Part shown: one piece after another, positions 23,001 through 30,597 of the stretch
Position numbering within the stretch: position 1 is the stretch's first letter
How the letters are laid out: each line of letters opens with the position of its first letter
Source of the DNA: Dehalococcoidia bacterium
GTDB taxonomy: Bacteria > Chloroflexota > Dehalococcoidia > Lucifugimonadales > Lucifugimonadaceae
Direction: 5' to 3'
Assembly (NCBI GenBank): GCA_022824185.1
Contig: JAJEAU010000010.1
Location: 186,001-250,000, forward strand
DNA: 64,000 nucleotides
The notes under the pieces: model-generated
What the model saw: only the letters and a program-made list of their open reading frames with translations
What the model was told of the DNA's origin: nothing
Database searches by the model: none
Translations under genes and position numbers: made by a program

Positions 23001-24451
23001 TTCGGCAACGACACTTCGACAGCCTGAGCTGATCCCATCGTTCCGTTCCGAATGTCAACGTTGTCGCCGTTAGCGCAATGTTCCTCCAACACGATGTGTG
23101 CGTTCGTGCCTGAGATCCCAAATGAGTTCACGCCAGCCAGACGCGGTCGACCAGGCCGATTGGGCCAGTCGATCATCTCTGTCGTCACCTGCAACGGCAC
23201 TTCATCCCAGTCGACTCTCGGATTGGGATTGGTGAAATGCAAATGCTTCGGAATTACACCGCGCTCCACCGCCAAAGCGGCCTTGATGAGTCCAGCGATC
23301 CCGGCAGCAGATTCCAAGTGACCGACGTTGGTCTTGACGGACCCCATGAGCAAAGGTCGATCTGCTTCTCGCCCGCGCCCATAGACCTTCGCCACGGCTT
23401 CTACTTCGATCGGATCTCCCACCGCTGTCCCTGTCCCGTGCGTCTCCAGGTAATCGACTTCGGACGCAGGAACGCCCGCATCGGCATGTGCCGCCTCAAT
23501 CAGCTTCTCCATCGCCGGTGCATGCGGAACGGTTAGTCCTGCACTCGCCCCGCCGTGGTTAACTGATGCGCCGCGGATCACGGCCCAAATCCGGTCCCCA
23601 TCCGCCTCCGCGTCGCTCAACCTTTTCAACGCAACAACACCACATCCCTCACCGCGAACGTAACCGTCCGCAGAAGCGTCGAAAGTCTTGCACTGACCTT
23701 CTTGCGACAACATCATCGCTTCGGCCCGCAGTTCGTAAATCCGACCATTGAGAATCGCTTGAACACCTCCCGCCAAGGCGAGGTCCGCTTTGCCTTGTTG
23801 CAAATCTGACACTGCATCATGGACCGCAACTAACGCCGACGCGCAAGCCGCGTCGACTGCTTTGGCCGGACCGTTCAAACCGAGGACAAACGAAACCCGG
23901 CCGGCCGTCCCATTCAGGTTCGTCCCGCTCAGCGCGTAGAGACTGCCAGCGGCCTCCGTCGGCCTCGTCGTTTCCAGCACCAACATCCGGTATTCGTCGT
24001 TGCTGATACCGCTGTAAACCCCGGTATTCGTACCTTTCAGACGGTCGGGGTTTATTCCCGCATCTTCCAACGCAAGCCAACACATCTCGAGCATCATGCG
24101 TTGCTGCGGGTCAAGCAGGTCTGCTTCGACTGGTGAAATCCGGAAAAACCCTGCGTCGAATTTGTCGATGTCGTCTACAAATGCGCCGAAGCGGCAGGCG
24201 TCGTTCTCAATAATTGCGTCGCCGAAAATCTCTGCAAATCGACCTTCGCCAGGACCGGGAGCATTCTCAGTTACAGCGTTTTTCCCTTCGACCAGAAGGC
24301 GCCAAAACGCGTCCAAGTCTTCTGCACCTGGAAACTTGCAAGCCATCCCCACGATCGCAATCGGCTCGCCAGACATCCCATTCGATCCCGCACCAACCGC
24401 ATCATCGCCCTTTCGCCGTTCGAGATCGTCGATGACCTCTGCTTTTACCAT
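14099..24451 (-). CDS. Type I polyketide synthase, KS-AT-DH-cMT-ER-KR-ACP-KS-AT(degenerate)
   Basis: KS1 VDAACASALVAVH (~23842); AT1 GHSVG (~22400) and AFHS; DH LNDHKVFNRLVAP and HPLILDG; cMT VIEVGAGTGSATA; ER IHAGSGGVGLAAIQLAQ; KR YLVTGGLGGIGIAVA; ACP LGMDSLMAVE (~16840); KS2 VDLVCASSHASIHQ (~16100); AT2 with GSAVG instead of GHSxG; ends LPHYPFQRRRHWV*. Confidence 0.97.
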   Translation of the reverse strand: MVKAEVIDDLERRKGDDAVGAGSNGMSGEPIAIVGMACKFPGAEDLDAFWRLLVEGKNAVTENAPGPGEGRFAEIFGDAIIENDACRFGAFVDDIDKFDAGFFRISPVEADLLDPQQRMMLEMCWLALEDAGINPDRLKGTNTGVYSGISNDEYRMLVLETTRPTEAAGSLYALSGTNLNGTAGRVSFVLGLNGPAKAVDAACASALVAVHDAVSDLQQGKADLALAGGVQAILNGRIYELRAEAMMLSQEGQCKTFDASADGYVRGEGCGVVALKRLSDAEADGDRIWAVIRGASVNHGGASAGLTVPHAPAMEKLIEAAHADAGVPASEVDYLETHGTGTAVGDPIEVEAVAKVYGRGREADRPLLMGSVKTNVGHLESAAGIAGLIKAALAVERGVIPKHLHFTNPNPRVDWDEVPLQVTTEMIDWPNRPGRPRLAGVNSFGISGTNAHIVLEEHCANGDNVDIRNGTMGSAQAVEVSLPKPLIESVNRSDVFDGRDKRFLPLSGKTDNAVKDLARRYVSWIDANGLEIDADGVNDAKLADMSWTAGVGRSHFDRRSSVVFGDGESLRQQLTDLAERNLELEPRRPAKVAFVYTGQGSQWVGMGEALYRQEPVARVVFDRCEEVFRQERGESLLDVMWGRNGADEDLGDTAWEQPALYALGCALTALWESVGVRPDVVLGHSVGEIAASYAAGVFSLEDGMRFAAVRGTLLSETEPGTMAAIFASPDEVTSAIEELNAASDGVGLSIAGDNGAHQVVSGPVVDIEKIVDRFEAVGVRARRLNTAKAFHSALVEPALDALGEFVDALSVKSPELSVVSNLTGRVVEPDMALDGSYWRSHAREAVAFASGVRSMAEQGVDLVVEIGPHAVLGPMTTLAWPTSSGGQQPSRTPVAIASLRRPPRDASSAEPESGFVDAVAEAYEAGLEISFEGLYAGEERRRISLPSYPFQRERHWIEQSKKRRLSAGHPLLGVKHESARGEIAYETEVFPSEPVWLNDHKVFNRLVAPGALYGAMFASTALDEGNGSVVVEDFQLHSPMVFAEKKSDDDEGEEGRTMQVVLDESDGASTRSVQVYSKANSGNWTLHVEGGVSQGDPLADAVDRIDLNGLKSRLSESDVGDYYRAKSDTGIDLGPLFRTLGLVWTGPGEALGEVILPEVLGRNELDVHPLILDGCFQVVGMARNMTGEAGEPTYLPFGWERLWLNRSLPDQVLCHVQMSEAARESGSGSPEVLSGEIRIYDLNGGLIGGISGYTVKKATREALLSAVEEVDDLLYEVVWRDRELESGIVPADFFPKPRDVAAGTELFPDYLSTAGVDPAGRNGLLTDLELWSRSYALRTLEKLGWERRVGEVVDPEELREHLGVTGEHGRLFRRLLEMLDSAGVVEETDDGFTVVLGDGDPLPSELPSNPDGYAAEMARRYSHGLTEVGLFERSGAALADVLRGDADPLTLLFSSGEPTAADLYLKAPVARAANRLLADAVQKLVADLPEGRRLRVIEVGAGTGSATASVLPVLPEGQFDYVYTDISAGFFAEAEARFGDADGSIEYRSLDIEKDPIAQGFDSHGFDLMIASNVLHATRSLEETLTHCQALLAPSGQLVALENLRGLGWMDLTFGQLDGWWRFADEYRPHHALASPAVWRQALSDAGFEETEVLGVDDSFTHDMLDKGVIVSQGPSEVTESAGVWVITRDAGGVAEGIANELTGRNQKVVLVGAEGVADVQFAADGPNVLDSALEVEDRESWSVLFGHLIGDLPLNGVIHTLSLDGHGPEASTDDMARDVRRAGASALAMVQGLTESDAVPAKGVWFVTRGAQVLERERGGALSGSILWGLGKVANLEAGHLKPRMIDLDPIVPIAPSDLADDLLYPDGENHIAYRTGRRLAARLARPDATGKRLALPEDSDWVLAPDQAGVFENPQIKRLTRRSLEPWEVRVTVEGTGLNFWDVFRSLGFIEEGDLGRELSGQVIETGTAVTTVKKGDQVVGLGFGAFAPEMITHGELVALAPEGFSVSDLATIPSAFVSAALSYELSGLDVGDRVLIHAGSGGVGLAAIQLAQAAGAEVFATASAPKQAYLKSLGVKHIFDSRTTNFGEEINEATGDRGVDVVLNSLTSEGFIDASLDCLAQGGRFIELARRDILSVEDMASIRPDVSYDILELDVLKKTEPEWVGRVLRDVMRGISSGELKPIAHSRWPLAEAGAALGFMRSARHIGKIVLTPPPLNQGRLRSDRTYLVTGGLGGIGIAVAAWLANHGAGSIVLNGRRAPDADAEEAIESLRARGVRVEVELADVTETSAIDAMLERVDANCPPLGGVIHSVGVLSDAALPNQTWESFERVLWPKIVGGWHLHRATLDRDLDMFVLFSSRVGVMGNPGQSNHAAANAFLDQLAGHRRAMGLPGQAIAWGAWSEIGEAAEQKERIEERRAALGGRWFTPEQGIRALETLIRQDKTTSVVMSMDWSVFEEAVQDRPPFLEDLLSSPDDDGSGDAVADEDVLTRLRSVPQGERDDVLISFLQHELQAVLRLSAPPSPTVGFFDLGMDSLMAVELRNRLNRALAGEYVASNTIVFDYPNVAEMARHLSEELADLSEEKQVFSIQVAPAADDEPEEEPRLPTDVDGIAIVGMACRFPGADNLDEFWRLLEVGSDAITDGRQDGGSWRDVVGDPYAEREVLRKGAFIDHVDEFDSRFFRISPIEARLMDPQQRMMLETAWHALEDAGIDPERLKGSRTGVYVGVGSSEYRDVIAASGFPDNYLGTTSSMAVGRLAFALGLEGPAIPVDLVCASSHASIHQAVQSLDSGEIDMAITGGVNAVLSVPITEYMTDLTMLSRSVRSRPFDADADGFVRGEGCGMLVLKRLRDAEADGDRIWGVILGSAVNQNGASAGLTVPNGSAQQRVMQDAVKTAGINPGDVDYYEAHGGASQLGDPIELHAAGAVYGENREDDHAMLVGSVKANVGHLERAAGVASVIKVALSMINGVIPRQVNFDEPNPHIDWDRLPLRVPTENVEWIVPKQRHRMAAVSGFGMSGANAHLLMAEYGGTNGEAAKDNGFRVPTGSEQEVGQDFTDLISGLTIEVRETQERTTRLLPLSGKSELALQDLSARYLDWVENHSSNENGDLGNSFADMTWTAGVGRSHFEHRKAIVFSDAEALLQGLRSAASAQEETVDRPSDTPPRVAFVYSGGLLSWSRSIGDLYEGEPVVRAVMDRCDEVFASDSGDGLLDGLLATNGSEAPPDDQGWAHAATYAIECAMTALWESVGVTPSLVIGSAVGEIASAYAAGVVSLEDGLKLATRLGRLSQSTSGEVAAEEIDAVVASAEFMESRISMLSSATGLRVAGSELKNGEYWRSHSIKPEPADLAVKSLANLDVGVIIGIGMNADEVSKLTDTPRRSDDNSASVNRSLEVVPCAGDARFVDGVAHAYEAGLPIRFEGLFAGESRRRIALPHYPFQRRRHWV

Positions 24452-25182
24452 CGCACACTCCCTGCAGACTAACTGCCAAGTTCAAACGAACGCGATGAAC
24501 AAAGCATATACTCACGCCGCCTCATCACGCCTCAAATGCAATGCTAAAGGTCAGCGATACAACGTTTCAAATCGGGCTTCTTCCTGTGTCAAAACAAGAC
24601 CCGACCAAACCCCGCCAGGAACATGCCCATCCCAATGCCGATTTTCGCAAAGGTCGGTTGTGGTGGGCCAAGGTTGACTGTAGGGAGAACCATCTTCGAA
24701 CTCGCGATCCCGATCTGATTCGCTTCTACTTGATTGACGAGCCTACAGTTAATGGGCCCTGGGGTGTGAAACTGCGAAAGTTCGTCATGCTGGATTCGCT
24801 ATGAATTCATGTTCGATTCGCCATACGATTTGAGGTGCTGGTTCGAGTCTTCTGGGATGAGCCTGATGCTACGTCGTATGGAACTGTATTCGAATCGGTG
24901 ATCAAGTTGTGAACCGTCTCGACCAAACGCCATTTATCAGAAGGCTAGTGATCCCGAACACTGCGAAATCCATCTCATCCTATAAGCGGTTCGTCGCGAA
25001 AAACGAGCAGCGCGAATAGAACGACCCAGCAGTATCAATTCGCGGGTAGTTGCGGCCCGAGCCAATCACCGGACCTACCAGAAACCTGGGCACGGGCGCG
25101 CCCAGCACGGTAACGTTTCAGATCGCGGAGTTCATCGCCTGTCCTTCGAACCGTGCTCGGAAGGACGGCGGGAAGACTCACG

Positions 25183-25443
25183 ATGCCAACAATCGATCGC
25201 GCCGTGGTAACCGGCGCCTTCAGCTACACTGGCGGCCACATCGCTCGATTGCTACTCGACCAAGGGGTTGCGGTGACCACGCTTTCTCGCCATCCTGACC
25301 TGCGCGACGAGTTCGCGGGAGCCGTGGCAACAGCCAGCTTCGACTTCGACAACCCTGGCGAGCTTCGCAGAACGATGGAGAGAGCAAGCGTCTTCTGCAA
25401 CACCAAAGCATTTGCATTTCTAGCGCTTTCTGACATTAACTGA
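25183..25443 (+). pseudogene. Truncated NAD(P)-binding (NmrA/SDR-like) protein, N-terminal fragment
   Basis: MPTIDRAVVTGAFSYTGGHIARLLLDQGVAVTTLSRHPDLRDEFAGAVATASFDFDNPGELRRTMERASVFCNT, then unrelated sequence and a stop. Confidence 0.65.
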
Positions 25444-25575
25444 AGCGGAGTTTCTATGCTTTTGGCGAAATGAAACAGAACGGGACTGTCTACGGGCCCA
25501 CACAGATCTGCGGAGGACCTCCAACTCTTCACTGGAGGTGATGAGTTGGAGATCCTCAAGGCTGGTGGATAGCGT
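25400..25575 (+). repeat. Decayed copy of the upstream region and first codons of the kinase-regulator gene at 30718
   Basis: ACACCAAagcatTTGCATTTctA, GTTTCTaTGCTTTtgGCgAAATGAAaCAGAA and TGGAGGTGaTGAGTTGgAgatcCTCAAG resemble sequences at 30571-30733; the ORF dies after LEILKAGG*. Confidence 0.6.
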
Positions 25576-25588
25576 CGCTCTCGACTGG

Positions 25589-28500
25589 CTACTGCGGCGA
25601 TATGCTGATGGCGAAGTCGCCGGATGCGCCTGCTGCTTCCGCCGTGTAAGTCCCGGCGGATAGCGTCAGCGTGACGCTGTTTTCCCCAGGCTGGACGCCT
25701 GAGTGGACCAGCTTGCCGTTGTTGGTGCGGACGTTCACTCGGTGCTCATAGCCCGGGCCTGGCACCTTGCCCCAGCCGTTGTTCGGCGTGTCTTGTGACA
25801 CGTAGAGCGTGCCAGCGGAGAGACTGATCGTGACGTCTGTCTCCGCAGTAAGCGTGAAGTGGAAGTACCGTCCAAGACTGCCCTCATGGTGAGCCTTGCA
25901 ACCCGCATCGTCCCACGACCCGGCGTAGTCGACCGCCGAGGAGAGCGTCCCGAGGTTGGTGTAACAGGCCGTTACCTGCGTTGCCGGCGGCGTCTCATCG
26001 ACATCCGTCAAGGTGACGGTTACGGCAATAGACGCCGTTCCGCCATTGCCATCGTCAACCTCAACCGTCAACGAGTAGCTGTTCTTAGCCTCGAAGTCGT
26101 AAGTCACGCCTGACTTGGTGGTGATCTGACCCGTCTCCGAGTCAATCTCAAACGACGCCGAGTCCGTACCTGACAAGCTGTACTCAAGCGTGTCGCTATC
26201 AGGATCGGAGGCGGAGATAGCCGTGCCTACGTTGGTCCCAGCGGCTGAGTTCTCGGCGACGCTACGAGTAGTCGCGCTGCCATCGTCAAACACCGGCGCA
26301 CTATTGGGCGGAGTCTCATCGACTTCCGTCAACGTGACGGTTACGGCAATACTCGCCGTCCCGCCATTACCATCGTCAACCTCAACCGTCAGCGAGTAGC
26401 TGTTCTTAGCCTCAAAGTCATAGGTCACGCCCGACTTCGTCGTCAACTGACCCGTCTCCGAGTCAATCTCAAACGACGCAGCGTCCGTACTTGACAGGCT
26501 GTACTCAAGCGTGTCGCTATCAGGATCGGAGGCGGAGATAGCCGCGCCGACGTTGGTACCGGCAACACTGTTCTCGGCGATGCTGCGAGTAGTCTCGCTA
26601 CCATCGTCAAACACCGGCGCACTGTTAGGCGGCGTCTCATCCACGTCAGTGAGAGTCACGGTTACGGCAATGCTCGCCGAACCGCCATTACCATCGTCAA
26701 CCTCAACAGTCAACGAGTAGCTGTTCTTAGCCTCGAAGTCGTAGGTCACGCCTGACTTCGTGGTCAACTGACCAGTCTCCGAGTCGATCTCGAATGACGC
26801 CGAATCCGTACCTGACAGGCTGTACTCAAGCGTGTCGCTATCAGGATCGCTAGCCGATACCGCCGCGCCCACGTTCGTCCCGGCGACGGAGTTCTCGGCG
26901 ACGCTGCGTGTAGTCTCGCTGCCATCGTCAAACACCGGCGCGCTGTTGGGCGGTGTCTCATCCACATCGGTCAGCGTGACGGTTACGGCGATTGCCGCCG
27001 TGCCGCCGTTGCCGTCGTTGGCATTCACCGTCAGCGAGTAGCTGTTCTTCGCCTCGAAGTCGTAGGTGATCCCTTCGATCGTGGTGATCTGTCCCGTCTG
27101 CGAGCCGATGCCGAATGATGCAGCGTCGGTGCCGGACAACGAGTATGTGATCGCGTCGCCGTCGGGATCGGTGGCTGTTATCGCCGCTCCGACATTGGTT
27201 CCGGCGGCGGAGTTCTCTGCGATGCTGCGGGTGAGCGCTATGCCGTCGTTGAACACCGGCGCGCCGTTTGGCGGCGGATCGACGGTCTGTGATTCGCCCG
27301 TGTCGCCCGGGACGGTTACGGTCACATCGTCGGAATCGCTCTCCCCGTCCTTGTCCGTCACCGTCAGCGTGAAGGTGTAGACCGTGCCCGGGACTGCGTC
27401 GGACGGCATGGTGAAGCTCGGCTTGCCCTTGGTTGGATTCGCCAATACGATGTTCTGTCCCGCTGGCTGCGTCCACAGATGGCTCATGCGCCACCAGACG
27501 CCGTGCGGGTTGGTGCTGCAAATGCCTTGCAGAGTCACGGTATCGCCAGGTTGTGCCTCCAGATCGTCGCCGGCACAGGCGGTCGGCGGCGTGGCTTCCG
27601 GCGTGCTGTCCACCGTGACCACCACGGTGTCGCTGTCGCTCCGTCCATCGCTGTCGGCCACCGTCAGCCGGAAGATCATGGTGGATCCATCCGTCGCGTT
27701 TGCAGGGATGGTGAAAGATGGGTCGCCGCGGTTGACGCTGTTGAGCGTCACCTCGGTGCCGGAGAGCTGTGTCCAGGCGTGGGCCAGATGGTGCCACTTG
27801 CCTGAGGGGTTTTTGCTGCATCGGCCCTGGAGGGTGACCGTCTCTCCCGGCGCGCCGGTCAGGTCTGGCCCTGCGCATGCCGTCGGCGACGGCGGAGCGG
27901 AGACCGTGACGACAACCTCGTCGGATGACGATGCGCCCGCGCTGTCTGTCACCGTGAGCTTGAAGATCAGGGTGTCGCCGTTGGCGGCGTTGGCGGGGAC
28001 CGTGAATGACGGGGTGCTCCGGTTGGCGCCGTTCAGTTCCACTTCGGGCCCGTGGACCTGCGTCCACTGGTGGGTCATCGCGGTGCCACTGGGGTTGAAG
28101 CTACCCGTGCCATCGAGCGTCACTCGTTGGCCGGCGCGCGCCGACCGGTCGGGGCCAGCATTGGCCAGCGGAGCCGACTGCACGCTAAAGCTGTATTGCA
28201 CCGCCTGGCCAGGGTGGCCGGTCAGCACCGGGGTCGAAATCGGCGGAGCATCTAGAAGCCTGAACTTGCCAGGGCAAAGAGGCAAAAGCTCGGCGCCGTC
28301 TTGCTGATTCTGGTCCCTGATTTGCACCTGCGCGTACTCCGTTTGCCCTTGCAACAGGTAGTCGCTGCTAGCGGACAGGTAGAGGTACACGGAACCGGTG
28401 CAGGCCCGTCTGTCGGGGGCCGTCTGCACTTCGACGACCTGCGAGAACCCGTTGCCCGGGATTTCTGTGGTCATCGGCAGGACGCGGTTGTCCTTGCAGT

Positions 28501-30541
28501 CGTCTCCGCTGTCTGGTGGACAGTCGGGAAGGTGATCGGTCAGGGAGGCGGCGTCCCACTTGACCGTGAGGCCCGAAGAGGGCGCGCCTGGCAGGATCGT
28601 GACGACGAAGCGCGCGATCTCGCCCTCCGTGATCTCCAGCGGGTGGGTCGTGGCGAAGCTCCCATAGGAGTTCACGGAGACGTGCACCGTGGGCTTGGAT
28701 CCGTGGGCTTCCGAGACCGCGACCGTGGCGTGGTCGTAGGCCGTGTGCACCGAGTACCAGTTGTCGAAGTCGTAGGGATACGGCGCCTGCAACTCTACGT
28801 TGATATAACCGCCCGTGCCGATGCGGAAGTACTCGGTCGTGCCGAATCGGTAGGTAGCGCTGGTCTGACCCGCCGGGATCGTGATGGTCTTCCGTATGAT
28901 CCCGCCCGGGATCCGTTGGTCGCCGCCGGCCGTTACCTCAAACCGGAACGGCACGTCCCACGGCTGCGCCTGGTTGGCGGTGAACGTGAACTCCGCGTAC
29001 TGTCCCTCGGTGATGTAGGGCACGTCCGGGGTGACGCGCAGTTCCATCAGCGACGCCTTGCCGAGGTCGTTGTCGGCGACGGCGAGCGAGGCCATGTTGC
29101 CGGGCGAATCGACTACGGTGTACGACCCTTCGACCGGCGTCACTTCCGCCGTGACATAGCCGTTCTTGCCGTCGACGTCGTCGTCCTTGGTCGGCAGTTC
29201 GAAGTATTCCCACGACCATCCGCCCTGCATCGTCACCGTGTGTTCGCCCGGTTTGATCCCGAATGGATCAGCCAGGTCGCTGGTCACGTTCACGGTCACG
29301 TCGAGGTCGGACAGCAGATCGCCGTTGGCGCGGAGCATGAACGGAACCGGCTGACCCTCCCAGACGATGGGAATCGGCACGCCCTCGCGGGTGAATCGCG
29401 GCGCCTCGCCGGTCCAGATGTAGGACTTGCCCGGCGCGATGCTGATCTCCGCCGGCACGAGCTCCACCAACCGGAGCCGGTACGAGCGGTAGGTGCTGAA
29501 GAGCGGCGCGGGTCGGTCGCCGGTGTAGAAGGGCTGCCCGGAGGACAGCGCGTAACCGACGTTGCCGACGTACAGCCGGAGACGGCTGCGGTCCAGCAGG
29601 CTGTTCGCCATGGAGGCATCCGCGTCAAACTCGAGGCGAACCGCGCGCTCGCCGATGTCCAACACTTCCACGGCCTTGACGTTGAACCGGAGGTCGTCCA
29701 GCTCGAACCAGTCGCGACCCTCCAGCGATCCGATGGGCGTGCAGTTGTCTTCGCCCTCGAGGCAGTCTCGATAGCCCGTGATCAGGTAGTCGGCCGCCGC
29801 CGGCGACCTCTCGCCGGGGTGCATCTCGGCGGACCAGATTTCTTTCTCGACCAATGCGCCCGAGGAACCGCCACCCGGCGGCGGAGCGGCGCAATCGGTG
29901 ACCACCGTGAGCGAGACCGAGACGGTATCGCCCACCGACCAGGACAGGCCGTGATTCTCGATGGCGATGCCTTCCGTGCCGTCATGGGCAATAGTGATCT
30001 CGTTGCCGTTGAAGCAGAACACGCTGCTGTCCAGCGCCAGCGAGAACAGCGTGTTGCTGAGCGTGCTGGCGGACGGCGGGCTGATCCCGAATCGCAGCGT
30101 TGGCGTCGGCACCGGGTCCGGGTCATCGAAATCTGGCGGAGCGTTGTAGGTATACAGGTGATTGACGGACACGGTACTGCCGTTGTACTCGAAGCTGTCC
30201 GGACCCGCGAAATTGGAGCCGAAGATCAGGTGGGCGCCGAGGAAGTTCGATCCGAAGATTCCGGCGTCGCTTCGAGACACCGTTTCGACGGTCAGCGTGC
30301 CCGACCAGATTGCCGAGCTCTGAGCCTGGACCGGCTCGGCCGGTCGGGCGATGAGCAGCGCGGACAGCACCAGTGCGGCGAAGGTCAGTGCGGCGAGGAC
30401 GCGCGTGGTCAGGCGGCGGCGGGGAGGGGTAATGAACCAAGACGAGCTAACCACCTGTCGCTGAGACCGCGCACGTGCGCCGTCATTGCCGTGGTGGCTA
30501 CTCAATTCAACCGATCCCATGTGCAGACTCCTCGACGACAA
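25589..30541 (-). CDS. Large secreted exoprotein: signal/TM, N-terminal beta-rich region, PKD/REJ-like repeats, four cadherin-like repeats, conserved C-terminal domain
   Basis: 1650 aa; N-terminal LTTRVLAALTFAALVLSALLIARPAEPVQAQ; repeated APVFDDGSETTRSVAENSVAGTNVGAAVSASDPDSDTLEYSLSGTDSASFEIDSETGQLTTKSGVTYDFEAKNSYSLTVEVDDGNGG. Confidence 0.9.
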   Translation of the reverse strand: MSSRSLHMGSVELSSHHGNDGARARSQRQVVSSSWFITPPRRRLTTRVLAALTFAALVLSALLIARPAEPVQAQSSAIWSGTLTVETVSRSDAGIFGSNFLGAHLIFGSNFAGPDSFEYNGSTVSVNHLYTYNAPPDFDDPDPVPTPTLRFGISPPSASTLSNTLFSLALDSSVFCFNGNEITIAHDGTEGIAIENHGLSWSVGDTVSVSLTVVTDCAAPPPGGGSSGALVEKEIWSAEMHPGERSPAAADYLITGYRDCLEGEDNCTPIGSLEGRDWFELDDLRFNVKAVEVLDIGERAVRLEFDADASMANSLLDRSRLRLYVGNVGYALSSGQPFYTGDRPAPLFSTYRSYRLRLVELVPAEISIAPGKSYIWTGEAPRFTREGVPIPIVWEGQPVPFMLRANGDLLSDLDVTVNVTSDLADPFGIKPGEHTVTMQGGWSWEYFELPTKDDDVDGKNGYVTAEVTPVEGSYTVVDSPGNMASLAVADNDLGKASLMELRVTPDVPYITEGQYAEFTFTANQAQPWDVPFRFEVTAGGDQRIPGGIIRKTITIPAGQTSATYRFGTTEYFRIGTGGYINVELQAPYPYDFDNWYSVHTAYDHATVAVSEAHGSKPTVHVSVNSYGSFATTHPLEITEGEIARFVVTILPGAPSSGLTVKWDAASLTDHLPDCPPDSGDDCKDNRVLPMTTEIPGNGFSQVVEVQTAPDRRACTGSVYLYLSASSDYLLQGQTEYAQVQIRDQNQQDGAELLPLCPGKFRLLDAPPISTPVLTGHPGQAVQYSFSVQSAPLANAGPDRSARAGQRVTLDGTGSFNPSGTAMTHQWTQVHGPEVELNGANRSTPSFTVPANAANGDTLIFKLTVTDSAGASSSDEVVVTVSAPPSPTACAGPDLTGAPGETVTLQGRCSKNPSGKWHHLAHAWTQLSGTEVTLNSVNRGDPSFTIPANATDGSTMIFRLTVADSDGRSDSDTVVVTVDSTPEATPPTACAGDDLEAQPGDTVTLQGICSTNPHGVWWRMSHLWTQPAGQNIVLANPTKGKPSFTMPSDAVPGTVYTFTLTVTDKDGESDSDDVTVTVPGDTGESQTVDPPPNGAPVFNDGIALTRSIAENSAAGTNVGAAITATDPDGDAITYSLSGTDAASFGIGSQTGQITTIEGITYDFEAKNSYSLTVNANDGNGGTAAIAVTVTLTDVDETPPNSAPVFDDGSETTRSVAENSVAGTNVGAAVSASDPDSDTLEYSLSGTDSASFEIDSETGQLTTKSGVTYDFEAKNSYSLTVEVDDGNGGSASIAVTVTLTDVDETPPNSAPVFDDGSETTRSIAENSVAGTNVGAAISASDPDSDTLEYSLSSTDAASFEIDSETGQLTTKSGVTYDFEAKNSYSLTVEVDDGNGGTASIAVTVTLTEVDETPPNSAPVFDDGSATTRSVAENSAAGTNVGTAISASDPDSDTLEYSLSGTDSASFEIDSETGQITTKSGVTYDFEAKNSYSLTVEVDDGNGGTASIAVTVTLTDVDETPPATQVTACYTNLGTLSSAVDYAGSWDDAGCKAHHEGSLGRYFHFTLTAETDVTISLSAGTLYVSQDTPNNGWGKVPGPGYEHRVNVRTNNGKLVHSGVQPGENSVTLTLSAGTYTAEAAGASGDFAISISPQ
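25990..27290 (-). repeat. Four tandem 321-nt (107-aa) cadherin-like units inside the exoprotein gene
   Basis: The string gttctta/gttcttc of the AKNSYSL codons recurs at 26081, 26402, 26723 and 27044, i.e. exact 321-nt spacing. Confidence 0.92.
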
Positions 30542-30560
30542 AGGTTCCTATGTTGTCCAT

Positions 30561-30597
30561 TTGCATTTTGACACCAACTTGCATTTTTAACACAAAG
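30561..30597. promoter_or_regulatory. Direct repeat in the divergent promoter region of exoprotein and kinase-regulator genes
   Basis: TTGCATTTTGACACcAAC / TTGCATTTTTAACACAAAG, starts 18 bp apart (30561, 30579). Confidence 0.5.

Noticed and set aside
25990-27290. CRISPR-like array
   Set aside because: Regular repeats are 321-nt coding units translated as cadherin-like domains.
26958-28067. 369-codon minus-strand ORF in a shifted frame of the exoprotein
   Set aside because: Arg/His-rich frameshift product of the PKD/cadherin repeats.
28301-30571. 756-codon plus-strand ORF antisense to the exoprotein
   Set aside because: Arg/Val/Gly/His-rich translation without domain structure; explained by GC-rich codon bias of the real gene on the other strand.
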